From: Chrysoporthe austroafricana
Lineage: Eukaryota > Ascomycota > Sordariomycetes > Diaporthales > Cryphonectriaceae
Assembly (NCBI GenBank): GCA_001051155.2
Contig: JYIP02000004.1
Span: 3,714,383-3,778,382 of the forward strand
DNA length: 64,000 nucleotides
Reading direction: 5' to 3'
Part shown: piece after piece, positions 1 through 11,439 of the stretch
Layout: each line of letters begins with the position of its first letter
Position numbering within the stretch: the first letter of the stretch is position 1
Translations under genes and position numbers: made by a program
The notes under the pieces: model-generated
Databases searched by the model: none
The model's input: the letters and a program-made list of their open reading frames with translations, nothing else
Told to the model about the DNA's origin: nothing

Positions 1-1037
1 CCTGCATGAAATACATAGTGAGTGGATCCTTGCCTTGATTGCGCATTTGTTGGACTGTCTGAGCACCTATCACCTGTTCCAGTATCTTCGTCTTTTGCTC
101 TGGAGGAGTTTGCAACGCCATCTGACGCGCCAGCTGCATGACTCTCTCTCTGTCGACCTCAGACTGCGGTATCTGGTTCAGGGCGCGTTGGGGCCCACCG
201 GGCATACCAAAGCCTGGCTGCCCTGGGTTGATTTGCGGTGTCATACCGTTGCTGAGACTAAGGTTCATCTGTGGGGCCTGCTGTGATAATTGTGACACTT
301 GCATGGGGTTTTGCAGGTGTTGGAATCCTTGCTGGTTGGGACCACCGCCCCTTCCAGCCATCTGGACCCTCATGAGGTTTTGTTGGTGCATCATTGCCTG
401 TCGTGCTTGAGCGTTCATTGCTTCCTGTATCTGGGGCGCTTGGTTCTGACGTCTCAAGACCAGTTCCTGAAGCTTCCCACGGATCTTCTGGTCGTAGGTG
501 GCCTGAAATTCTTAGTGAACGTTCTTCATAAGCGGTAGCGAGAGAGACCTACCTTGTCAGGAGACGTCTGGATGATCTCTCCCTCAAATTTGATGCTGTA
601 GTCTGCGATTTGTTGACGCGGTACCGCGGGGTTTGTGATAGCCAAATTTGAAAAACTGAACTCAATAGTCAGCAAAAAGTCAGATCCGACACAATGCTAA
701 AAAAGCGGTCGAACAATAACAGAGGCAGGAATTCAACAAAGAAGCAGTTGAGGCGTCCCAAAAATAGGTTGATCAGGAGTTCGGGCACGGGAACAATAGG
801 CCCAGTATAGGACTGAGAACGAGCAACTCACATTTGTTGTACATTGCGCACGCGCTCCACAATTGCAAGGCCGGTTTGCCATCCATGTGGAATGTGTAAT
901 GTGTTGCTCTGAATAGCGCTGTAGATATATTGTTGAATGTTGCCCTCAGGCGAAGGACCGCCGCCCATGGCCATTGCACGCTGCTGCTGCGGCATGAACT
1001 GGCCGGCTGCGGCCATCTGTTGCAAATGTGCGGCCAT
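1..1037 (-). CDS. MED15: Mediator subunit 15 (Med15/Gal11), 5' part, truncated by window edge
   Basis: This is the N-terminal part of the Mediator tail subunit Med15, a nuclear co-activator contacted by DNA-bound activators. Translation starts at the ATG at 1037-1035, in a GCC-ATGG context. Exons are 1037-832, 655-553 and 502 to beyond 1, with introns 831-656 (GTGAGT, branch TGCTGAC, TTCAG) and 552-503 (GTAGGT, TTTCAG). The roughly 270 visible residues hold a Met/Gln-rich start, a KIX-like segment (GNIQQYIYSAIQ, then HGWQTGLAIVERV at about residues 30-68), a conserved segment around IADYSIKFEGEII, a Gln/Met/Gly-rich linker, and SEVDRERVMQLARQMALQ near the edge. This order is typical of filamentous-fungal Med15. 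The C-terminal Mediator-anchoring part lies outside the window. The family call is strong; the exact start is likely but not proven. Confidence 0.85.
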
Positions 1038-4000
1038 GGCCGCCAGAAGATCGGGAGGAAAAGCCCAGGATCAGAGAGACTGCGGCACGAAAGCACGATC
1101 GAGCTGTCCAATCGGAGCGCTGGTGCGCAATGCCTCTCGTCGCCGATAGAGAGGTTCGTCGCCGAGGAATAGGAATAGTATCTCGATGAGCTGACCAATA
1201 GAGATGAAGTAAGGCCGAGTTGATGTGAGGTCGCCGGTAAGGTGGTGACAGGAAGCGAAGAGCCGTTACCGAGCTGCACGCTGCCTAGAGTGTCTCAAGC
1301 AGGGCCGCATGGAAGGGTCAAGGGCCTCAAGATCCTTGCACAAAGACCCAAGTCGACACGGCAAATCCTAGCAAATTCGACCAGCAGGTTCGCAGACCGG
1401 CGGGCAAGCCGGATCTCAGCCTGGAACGGGCAAGCTGGAAGGCAACTGCTGTATCCAGCGACAACGAAGCAAGTCAAGATTCCGGGCGGACATCCAGTAA
1501 AACCTCCGGTTGGGTACTCGACAAAGATGACCAAAGCCTCACAGCGCTGAGTTCCCCTTCAAATCAACTGCCCAAGCCTCGCGTCAGGTTCTGCCGAAGT
1601 CTGTCACTGACAAGAAAATGCGGGTGACGAGTTCCGGAGTCGGTTCGGTGTGGCTCAGGGCTGTCTTCGATATCCGGGAAACTGGTACAGCGTATCTGCA
1701 CGGAACGAGCGGGTACAAGATGAGATCTCGCACGGGAGACTGTCAGCGCGGGAGACAGCTTGAGGGGCGCGGCCTGGTCTCCAGGTCGGGCTGGATCGTG
1801 TGGCGGATCGCGGCGTAAAGGCCTACTGGAGATGGCGGGCGTGGACAGTGCCGGTGAATGGGTATCGACTATATATCACCCGCGCGGGCGCGAATATCCG
1901 ATCCTCCTATGATTCCCACGGTGAAGCCCGGGATCGCTGCGCTCGAGTCTGCTCGGGAAATCGAGGAATCGTACAGGTTCGGAAGCGTAGAAGTGCAGAT
2001 GTAGCAGCGGTTGTCCGTGGCTGGCTACTTGTTCTCGTCCCGGCCGGGCGTGGGCGTATCGTCGTAGCGGAGCAGCGAAAGCACGGACAGGGCAGCGGGC
2101 GAGTCCCCAAAGGAAAAAGCGAGGCAGTGATACACGGCGACACAGCGGAGGGGAAACAGAGGAAAAGTCCCAACTGCGACAGGACGCAGCAATTCTCTCG
2201 ACGGGGGGAGAGGTGTCAGGAGGGAGGAAGACAGCAAGGAGGGTAGGGCTGGGAGGTGGTTGACCGCTCGCGAAGTCGAGGTAGGAGGTGGGAGGAAGCA
2301 GGAAGAGAAAAGGCGGTTGCGGGTCAAGAGAATCGAAGAAGAGCGGAGCGCAAGGAGCCAAAGTGGGAAGAGGCAGACGAAGAGGCGGCGGAAACGACCA
2401 GGGCCCCCCTCGCCTGCGTGCTGGGCTAGCGCAATGAGTGCCGTGTCCAGTGTACCTAGCTCTGACAGATCGGTACAAACCACGCGGCTCCTCAGCTAGG
2501 TCCAAGGTTGCCCAATGCTCGACGCCTACATAGCGCAGCACACGATCAGGGCGCAGACGGCTGGTACCGAGGTATGCAGGCCGTCTGCTCACAAGAGGCC
2601 CTGCGGAGACATCTGTTCTCAGGCCGGTCCTCCCCAGGAGCCCGGGGGCCGCAGAGGTTGGAGGCATCGACGGCCAGCTGTTGAGAAGAAGTCGGCGGGC
2701 GACGCAGAGACGTGACGCTCCAGACGTCCAAGGTATCCTCCATGTACCCGCCTGGTGGGTCCAAGATTATGTACACCTGGTGTAGAGCAGCAGGGGTGGC
2801 TGCCCAGGTGCTGCTTGCTGGGCTGCCCCATGACCTGTCTGTCTCTGCGCCCGACGTAAAGCTCTTACCTGCATCCGAGAGCAGCCTGGACAGCGAGGTC
2901 GTGAGCCTCAGACGGCGAGGCAGATGGTGCGCAGACGCTCACCTGTGGACCTGCGAGGCACCTGTGGATAATGGGATCTGCCTCTCCGCTGCCTCTCTAG
3001 TGTGTACCTAGACGGCGGGAGCGGTAGGGCCTTCCACTAAACAGGGTAGTGGGGATCTGTACGCTTGTGGTGATATGTACATCCTTCGGAAGAGACATGC
3101 AGTGCAGCAATCGATCACGGATCCTCTCCAGCAACCCTGCCAGGGACCTCAGGCTGCGCCGAGAACGAACAAAAAAAAAAAGCGAGGGGTAGGCGTCGAG
3201 CAGCAGATAGCCACCATAAGTTTCAGACATTCAGCGCCAGTCCGGGGTCGGATGGAGGTTTTCACTGGGTGGCGCCTAAAAGGCTGCTGTTGTCCCTTCA
3301 GCGCTTACCTGACGAGCGTTTCATTTTTCTGCCGTCTGGGTATCAATGCCTTGCGGAGCCCGGGGGGGGGGCCAGGGACCGGCGCGACGATCTCGACAGT
3401 ACCAACATGGCATGTAGGTCTCCCGCCTAGAGTCCCGCTTCAAGATTCGCCCAAGGGCCTCGCCCACACAACCGCGGCCGTTTTCTCTCGTATGGTGAGA
3501 TGGCCTTTCGAGCGTGCTGGAAGTGGCGAGAAGCCACCTGTGAGTCTGCGAGGCTGTGCTGACCGAAAGTCTCGCACACGAGGCAGAAACCAGCGGTAGT
3601 CAGTCGTCGGGATAGCCTTCAGGTCCACGAGCGACTTACCCTGGCGACCGGCGACGCAGGCCACCGTCTTGGTACGGCTGGCAGGACCCCGGAACGGCCA
3701 GCTCAGGCGCACCAGACGAGCACAATGTTCGACTGGACACCAGACAGCATCCGCTTTCTCGGTGAGGGAGGAGGCTATGTCTTCGACCTCGCCTCGGTGC
3801 ACACTCGTACCCAGGAAGCCGGCACTCGACACCCAAGCACCCTGAGCAGAGCCAGGCACACATGACAATCGAATACCCGGCATCCTCGAGTTACTGTCGC
3901 TGCCCCCATTCGTGCCCTGGGGGGGGGGGATTGACTAGCAATCTGAGCGCTCGGGTGGGAGGCCCATCAACTAATATCATGTGCCGCCCAGGGGGTGTAC

Positions 4001-4195
4001 CGTACAGCAGGTCGATGCGATGAGCGACGCGCAAGTCCAAATGCTGGGAGTGTTTCGTGTGGCCACCTGACAATAAGCGCACTCGAGGAACAACGGCATT
4101 GTAGGCCAAGTATCGTGCATAGCCCTCCCCGCCAGGACGCCTTCCCCCCCTCTCTAGACGGGCGGGCGATCACATCCCCATCCTATCTGCTCGTC

Positions 4196-4262
4196 CACAC
4201 ACACGCACACCTACTGTAACATAGTACGGATCCGTACACACGCACGCACACACACACACACG
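4196..4262. repeat. AC microsatellite interrupted by a 14-bp palindrome
   Basis: Two CA/AC-rich runs (about 4196-4210 and 4236-4262, with CG interruptions) flank a perfect 14-bp palindrome, GTACGGATCCGTAC, at 4224-4237. The repeat lies in the large spacer upstream of MED15. It could be a simple microsatellite, and no function can be read from the sequence. Confidence 0.8.
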
Positions 4263-4639
4263 TCCTGTTGCCATCCTGCCCACTTGTCCCTGATCCAGAA
4301 GCCCCCAGGTCCCTCCCAGGCCTGCCGCCTGGGCGGGCCCACACATCCCCTAGGATTGCCCTGTCTCGAAGCAGATTTGCTAATCCCCATACGGTCGAAG
4401 CTTGTCTGGCCGGGACCCCCCAATCGCGATTGTGATGCCAGGAGGTTCCCGGGGACCCTGTCTCTCGTTTTCTCCCGAGCGATAATCAATCAATCACCTC
4501 GTGCCACCGGGGGACGACCCACGCTGCCCGAGCTGATGGTGAGTGAATTACCTCGCCAGAGGGGAAGGGGGCGGAGGAAGAAGAAGCTTCAATGGCGATG
4601 GCCAGGATCAGGCTGCTCGATTCGCCACCGGGCTGCGAA

Positions 4640-4681
4640 GCGAGAGAGGGGGGGGCGGGGGGAGAGGGAGAGAGGGACGAG
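4640..4681 (+). repeat. Purine/G-rich tract with G-quadruplex potential
   Basis: An almost pure G/A tract on the plus strand contains at least four runs of three or more G within about 30 nt (near 4648-4676), which fits the simple G-quadruplex pattern. It lies in the gene-free spacer, and no function is shown by the sequence. Confidence 0.55.
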
Positions 4682-6614
4682 TGACGGATCCCTCCACGTT
4701 TGGCCGGCATGAGAACCTTATTGTTCTTGCAAGACCTGTCAGTCCCCTCCTGCAGCGGGGACCGTCTTGCGCAATATGCAAGGGTCTCTGGCCTGGCTGG
4801 GAAATTTCAAGACAACTACTGGGTAGGTATTTCTCACGCGATGCACACCCACGAACCCACTCACCCACACCACACCGTTGAGACACGCACGCATCTTGCA
4901 GGATCCCGTCGAGAGATCTGTGCACTCTCATTCCCTCCTCGAGTTCGTGCCTGGAGCTGGTTGTACGTCGGGGTCTCGCCGTCAGGCTTTAGGCTAGCTG
5001 TCCCAGATATTACAGCCAGGTAGATAAATATGCTCATTCCCAGATAGCGAATCATGGAGCCTCAGGCGCCCGCAACAACTCCGCGGACCACCCTCGACCA
5101 GTTCGGCTGCTGTCGAGCGGCCTGGGCCCCACGGCGAATCGACGACGAAGGAACGAGGCTGGTTCGCCCTGCCCTCACGATGACAGTACCAGGGCACTCC
5201 CGTCTGAGTAGTGCTGTGGTATCGCAGATCATAGCTTCACCTCAGCAGCACCGGTGTAGCACTGCAGCACACAACTACCGGGAGAGGCTCGTCCACTTCG
5301 CCCATCCGCATGGCCGGTGGGCAGAACGGCATCCTGATCCAGCCGACACGAGATACTATGGTAGGATCCAGGATGGCTTGATCTATCTGGGTCGGTCGCC
5401 CCCAAACGCGGGCTAGGCCGGAATTGGGCGCGGTCCGTCACGCAACAGACGGCAACCAACGTCGCCCAGGCAGGCGTGGCCGCGCGCAGGACTCTCCAAT
5501 AGTCAGGTCTCTTCCTCGCGTCAAATTTGACGCTCCTGGGCAGGAGACAGCTGTCCTCGTGTCCTGGTCGCCGGCGGTGGTCAGACCACCACCTGGCGAG
5601 TCGAGATTGAACGTGTATGCGTTGCATGCCCTCAAAAGGAGAAGGAGGGGAGGGGCGGTGGGCAGGAAAGCAGAGTGCGTCGGTGCACATCTCAGGTACC
5701 TGATCGGGACTCGTTCGGTGTTGCATGCAACATTTCCCGACGCTGCACGACGCACAAGTCCTCCCATCTTCATGGACGCATTGGGCGGCAGATGGGTCCT
5801 ACCGCAATGGCTAGTGGCGACCGCTCAACACCACCACTCCCCGGACCATCATGGTTGTTCAAGACGGTTGGAAGCTTAGGTCCATTGCCTCGGCTGCCCT
5901 TCAAAACATCTGAATGGGTCGATTTCCAAAGTGTGCTGCGTTTCACTATGCTGCCTTGCGGCCTGTTTATGGACCCATCAACACCACCTTGGATGTTTCT
6001 GGGCGATTCGGCCGCTGACTCAGTTCAAACGGGGCTCGTCTTAATGGTGACGAGAGCCATCTGAGCAGCGTACATAAAGGCAGAGCTGCGAAAGTGTCTT
6101 TCCGAGCAGATTCCTCACCGTCCTCACCTGGCGTGACCCCAGGCCTTTAGCCTGGACCTCCACCTGCGACATGAACTGGGCCCCTGTTCCACAACGATCG
6201 GGCCGCTGGAAACCGGAATGATCGCTGCGCGGGCGGGATGGCAGGGTGTCCTGCAGATTGGACAATGGCGTGCAGCAGCTCACTATGCCCTGGGGAGAGT
6301 AGGGGAGAGGCAGGTGGTGAGGCGCGCAGGCCGTGGCCGCTTTTGCTCACCACCAAAAGCGTTCTGACACGCATCTCAATGTGTGATCGTCGTAAACTCA
6401 AAAGTTACTTGTCCGCGGGGAGCTAAGGGCAGGGTTGCCTGTCAGTTGTTTCCATGCATCTGGCAGGGTCGCATCAGATGGGCTCTGGTGGTTATTTTTC
6501 TTTCCCCTTGTCGATCGCTGGGCGCGCGGGAAGCGTACCTGGCAGCTGCGCAGGGCTGGGGCCAGGCCCAGGATTCTCCTCCCGGGCCTGTCCAATAATC
6601 ACGATGGAGTCGGC

Positions 6615-6642
6615 GGCGGGAGGCGGGAGGCGGGAGGCGCGA
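6615..6642 (+). repeat. GGCGGGA heptamer tandem repeat
   Basis: Three exact copies of GGCGGGA are followed by one degenerate copy (GGCGCGA). It is a short GC-rich minisatellite in the large spacer. Confidence 0.8.
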
Positions 6643-8196
6643 AGCGGCTGCACCCCGACTGAAGGCCAGCAGCGCAGGATCGTGTTGATCGGAACGAGTG
6701 AGCCGTGCCCAAATCATCTCGAGCTTCAATAAACCGGCGGTGGGCACCCTTGAATAAGTTCAAAGGGCTTGGTCTGGCAAACGGCACCCGACTCCACAGG
6801 CGGACGAGCTTATGACGAGGCCCCAATGCCGCAGGATGATTGCTCTACCATGTCCTGTCGTTCAAACTCGCGTCGATGCTCGGGTGCGGGTTCCAAGGTC
6901 GTCGTCTTCATCGCCGTGGTCGAGTATAGCTTTGTCTCACGTCACAGGGCCGTGGTTTTTTGCGACTTCGACGTTGCTTTTCCCGTGGCCAGTCTCGTGT
7001 TGAACCGAAGGTGCAGCGATGATCGGCACAGCGATACTGCTTTGGTATCGCCGGCCAGGCGCGATGGCCCAAAGCCCTCTCGGCAATCAATTGCACGGAC
7101 GTCAGCATCTTGCACGCTTTCGTGTGTTGTCCTCTTGGCCCAGCTGCATACTGTGGCGGGCGCCCGATCGGCACCTCCGAGCCCTCCCGTTGGCTCAGGT
7201 CAACAGCCTCACTCCGGGGAGCTGAGCATGGCAGGCGCATTGTGTGCTCCCATAGGGTTGGATAGTCGCACCACACAAGAGGCCTGAGAATCTCGATGCG
7301 GTGACAGCGCCAGCACGAGTGCTTACCCCTGGAAGTAGTCTGCGCCCGACTGGGACCCTCGAGGTCAAGGTGTGATGTGGTGGTGGAGGGGGGGGGGCGC
7401 CTTATCCCCTGCGAGATGCGCAAAGCCACTTCACCCGCGCATATCCGACGCCAGACAGACGGGTCTGCTGACGTTGGTTGCTTGGTGTTCGGCACAAAGT
7501 GTTCTGTTCGTTGCGGTGTGAGACGGGATTTTAATCTCGTGGTGGGATCCTGACCGTGGCTGAAGACAGCAGCAGTAAGGCTGAGGGATGTCATGGCCTG
7601 CGTACTATTTACCCAGGCAGGAGAAGAGAGGGGAGCAGAGACCTCACGCACTGTACTGCAGGGACAATGATTAAACCCCCTGTTCATCTTCCTCTCTCCC
7701 ATGTCTCTTCCAGGGATTGGAATTGCCCAGGTGACCCTCCCACCAGATCTCAAATCCACTACAGAGCACGGAGTTGCAGCAAGCTGAGTCGATTGCTCCG
7801 AGACAGCTCAAGGGCTCGACGTGTCCCGTAGTACCCCGTGCAGACTTGGGGTTCGACCAGTCCTGGGAATGGCGCATAGTGTTGGCTATGCGCGAGTACA
7901 AGCCTTAGTATGCGTGATGTTTAACTATCTTTATTATGGTAGGTACGTACCAGCCTAGCCCACATGCTGCCGATCCGCTTCCGAGGTGCCGACGTAACGA
8001 TAGGGCTGGGGCCATGCTGGGGCGATGCCCCGTCGAATCCCTCTGTCGATCCGGGCGCCTCAGAGTGCACGAGTCCACAACCCCTCCATCCGTGGCATTC
8101 CCGCACCGAGTAACATGGTAGATATCAGCGTCCCGTCAGCACGCTCTGCCATCGGAACACCATCGAGTTCTTCATCCCCGGCATCCCTCACGCTTC

Positions 8197-10164
8197 ATGC
8201 TCAGGGCTCGCTTCGTCCTGGGATCCTTCTGTCTCGCCCCAAACCCGTCGAGCTTGAACCGTCTCCGTCGCAAGTTCTCGTCTGCTGCCGTCATTATGGC
8301 TCCTCCAAAGTCCGCTCATGAGTTCATTGACTTCCTGAACGCCTCACCCACCCGTGAGTATCTATCTACTGTGCCCGGATGCGGTGGTTCTGTGACTGAG
8401 ATCCCCCACCCCCTCTCCCACAGCCTACCATGCCGTTGCCGAGGCTGTTGCCCGCCTCGAGGCTGCCGGCTTCAAGGGTATCAAGGAGCGTGATAACTGG
8501 GGCTCGGAGTTGGTCCCCGGCGGCAAGGTATGTTCCCTCGCGCCCACGGGCGACCTGCCTTGCTGACGGTCAGCCCAGTACTACCTGACCCGCAACGCCT
8601 CGTCTATTGTGGCCTTTGCCATCGGCAAGAAATGGGCACCCGGCAACCCCATCGGCATGATCGGCGCGCACACCGACTCGCCGTGCCTGCGCATCAAGCC
8701 CGTGAGCAAGAAGACCAACGCCGGCTTCCTGCAGGTGGGCGTGGAGACGTACGGCGGCGGCATCTGGCACACCTGGTTCGACCGCGACCTCTCAACCGCC
8801 GGCCGTGTGCTAGTGAAGGACTCCCAGGGCAACTTTGTGCAGAAGCTCATCAAGGTCGACAAGCCGATCCTCAGGATCCCCACCCTGGCCATCCACCTTC
8901 ACCGGCAGAGCAACTTCGACCCCAACAAAGAGACCGAGTTGTTCCCCATCTGTGGTCTCGCCGAGGCGGAGCTCAACCGGACAGGCAAGTCCGCCGTGGA
9001 TGCCAAGAAGGATGAGGCTGGCGAGGCTGAGGTTGAGGGTGGCGAGTTTCAGCCTCTCAAGGCCATGACGCAGCGACACCACCCCTACCTGCTCGATATT
9101 ATCGCGCAGCATGCCGGCGTCGAGACCGACGACGTGGTCGACTTCGAGCTGGTGCTCTACGACACCCAGAAGTCGTGCCTCGGCGGTCTCAACGACGAGT
9201 TCATCTTCTCGCCACGTCTAGACAACCTCGGCATGACCTACTGCAGCGTCATGGGCCTGATCGAGTCCGTTAAGGAGGAGAAGAGCCTAGATTCCGAGCC
9301 CAGCATCCGGTTGATCGCATGCTTCGACCACGAGGAGATTGGCTCTCTCACGGCGCACGGCGCTAATTCCAACCTGCTGCCGGCCGTCCTCCGCCGTCTA
9401 TCCGTCCTGCCCGCAGGGCGTTTCAACGAGGACCCCACATCTGAGAAGTCGTACGAGCACGTTCATGCCGATGACATCGCCACCGCGTTCGAGCAGACGC
9501 TATCGACGTCGTTCTTCGTTTCTGCCGATATGGCGCACAGCGTAAACCCCAATTATCAGCAGAAGTACGAGTCGAACCACCAGCCCGAGATGAACAAGGG
9601 AACTGTGATCAAGAGTATGTTCTCCCAGCTATTTTCCCCATCTTTGTCTTTCTTGCTGAAGATACCAATTGCTTTTTAGTCAATGCCAACCAGCGCTACG
9701 CCACCAATTCCCCTGGCATCGTTCTCCTTCAAGAAGTCGCCAAGAAGGCCGGTGTGCCACTGCAATTGTTCGTCGTCCGCAACGACTCCGCTTGCGGCAG
9801 CACCATAGGACCGATGCTGTCAGCAAAGATGGGCGTCCGCACGCTGGATCTTGGGAACCCGCAGCTCAGTAAGTCCGATGCCTGACTCTGTTTCTCCCCT
9901 TCTGGCAGGTGCTACCTCCTGTCGGCAGTCACGGGAGCTGGCCTCAAGGATTTTCCCCTGGAGACCTACTTCTAAGGCAGCTCTTATGGCACTTTTCTGG
10001 TATTCAAGGTTCCTGGAAGATCAAATGCTAACACTCGTTGGCCATCAGGCATGCACTCGATCCGTGAGACGGGTGGCTCTTACGATGTCGAACATGGTAT
10101 CAAGCTGTTTGAGGCGTTCTTGTCGAACTACGCGGATCTAGAGTCGAAGATTTTGATAGAATAG
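8197..10164 (+). CDS. Aspartyl aminopeptidase, peptidase family M18
   Basis: A zinc exopeptidase that removes N-terminal Asp/Glu from peptides (family knowledge; DNPEP/Ape4 type). Exons are 8197-8353, 8424-8527, 8579-9614, 9680-9868 and 10049-10164, giving 533 aa. Motifs in order are HTDSP (first metal histidine), GGLNDEFIFSPRLDNL (metal Asp), DHEEIGS (catalytic/metal Glu), SADMAHSVNPNY, and near the C-terminus DSACGSTIGP and LSMHSIRETGGSYD (last metal His). All expected M18 ligands appear present. The second in-frame ATG at 8296 (MAPPKS) has the better context (A at -3, G at +4) and gives a 500-aa protein of the usual family length. The upstream ATG at 8197 adds 33 residues with many Arg and no acidic residue, resembling a mitochondrial presequence. 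The final intron (9869-10048, 180 nt) is long for this window. Confidence 0.95.
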
Positions 10165-10640
10165 ATCAGATATGTAGAAACAGACGCCGAGGATACTGGG
10201 TGTGCTGGAATCGACATCATGCTGGTCGGATGAGTGGAAGCAGACGCATTTTGATGACGAAACCTGTTATTGCGCGTCACTTCTCATTTCCCAACTACGT
10301 AGCTAATAGCACCGGCCGAGTATCGTATTCGACATTTTACAAGTCAGTTTTCTCAAGTCACAAGTCACTTTCTCGAGGCACAAGCCACAAACGCCACGAC
10401 GTATCACACCAACCAAGTGATCGTCGGATGGCACGTACACTTCCAGGAAGGACAGAGTCAAAAAATCCCATACAAGTTTGAATTGACGAGATCGGACTAC
10501 TGAAAGTCCCTTGGACTAGCCTGAACTATACGACTCTCCTGCATATTGGCTCTTTCCTCCATGTCGTCAGTTGTCGTTTCTAGCACCCCTTGTCGTCATC
10601 CGCGGCCTAGCCCTCATCATCACCGAGTACTAGGACCACT
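10165..10640. other. Convergent 3' spacer
   Basis: This 476-bp gap separates the 3' ends of the aminopeptidase (+) and the SAM-domain gene (-). It presumably holds both 3' UTRs. I see only short imperfect repeats of an AAGTCA-like word near 10340-10385 and no gene. Confidence 0.5.
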
Positions 10641-11439
10641 CTATTGGCGGTGCGCCTTAACTTTCTCGAAGTTCTTCAACAACCTGTTCCGCGCACCTCG
10701 AGTGAACACGCCCCTCGTCTCCAGTGCAGGCTCGTCAAGTTCGACCAGCTCATCCAAACTCAGGTCCTCCAAGTTTCTTGTGTATTTCTGCAGGCGAAGG
10801 GTCTTCAGCCAGGATGCAACGTCCTGCGTAGTTGGCGCGGTATTCTGGACGACGTCCTGGGCTGCATGCTGGATGGCATCCTGATATTCGGCCTGAGTGG
10901 TGCAGGCGAGAGCATCCTTTGGCATCTTCCTCTTGCCACTGGGTGCCCCTGCTATAGTATCACCAGTCACAGCGCCCTCCATATCCTCTCCGTCCTCTTC
11001 GCCTCCCAAGCCCTCGACGTGGTGCTCGTCAGGGACCGGGACATCTGTGGCGGGGACCGCCGGTGCTGGCGACCGGCAGGTGGCTGCCGCATCCATCAGC
11101 CTTCCGAGTAGGTTATTGATGAAGAGACCGCTGTCCCCGTTGGTAACATCGTGTGCAGACGACCTACTAGTAGACGGGGCGGCTGGCGATCCGTTGGCCC
11201 CTGGGAGAGTCGAGTCCAAGAAGCAGTCACCGCAAAGGTCCAAATACGCCATTCCATGAACCTCTGCTGGCCGAGGGCACCTGAAGCACCTTTTCTTTCC
11301 GGGTTGGGTGTTGTGTATTGGGACTAGTCCCTGTGGAATGCCGTGTTTGAGTTGCCTGCCATCCTGCACCTAACCTGAAAGAGGCTGCGTGCTTCTTAGG
11401 ATCTCCACAGAGTAGGCACGTAGAAGAAAGGCAAAGCAC
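10641..11439 (-). CDS. Small SAM-domain protein (Smaug/Vts1-type) with Cys pairs; 5' end unresolved
   Basis: The C-terminus is a SAM domain of the RNA-binding Smaug/Vts1 kind: WLKTLRLQKYTRNLEDL, then LVELDEPALETRGV and RGARNRLLKNFEKVK, close to the Vts1 GARRKLLK helix that contacts hairpin RNA (family knowledge). The middle is acidic and low in complexity. The N-terminal part has CPRPAEVHGMAYLDLCGDC, and an upstream frame has CLLCGDPKKHAASF. A 94-nt intron (11374 GTTAGG to 11281 TTCAG) would join these as HAASF-R-CPRPAEVHG, making a possible zinc-binding module. No ATG precedes the upstream frame, so a further 5' exon is likely; otherwise translation starts at the ATG at 11252 (MAYLDLCGDC, 203 aa). 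It is much shorter than usual Vts1 (about 500-600 aa), so it is probably a separate family. Function in RNA binding is inferred only. Confidence 0.6.

Larger units (their letters stand above)
1038..8196. other. 7.2 kb gene-free divergent spacer (MED15 / aminopeptidase)
   Basis: No reading frame here resembles a known protein or splices into one; the long frames on both strands are Ser/Pro/Arg-rich chance frames in GC-rich DNA. On the minus strand a pyrimidine-rich stretch at about 2420-2220 looks like a fungal transcription-start region, which would give MED15 a leader of about 1.2 kb. Intron-donor-like sites on the minus strand (2868, 3308, 3639, 6127, 6538, 7326) leave room for spliced leaders or a non-coding RNA. 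Long G runs occur near 3362, 3919 and 7388. Microsatellite and G-rich tracts are listed separately. I see no transposon remains and no tRNA. Confidence 0.5.

Noticed and set aside
1876..2667. 263-codon minus-strand frame in the MED15 upstream region
   Set aside because: It is Pro/Arg/Ser-rich with no domain, and it follows the pyrimidine-rich tract that looks like a promoter or leader.
6908..7759. 283-codon minus-strand frame
   Set aside because: It opens with GTG rather than ATG, has the composition of chance frames in GC-rich DNA, and shows no motif.
7846..7870. GGGTTCGACCAGTCC, T-loop-like on the plus strand
   Set aside because: No acceptor or anticodon stem could be found around it.
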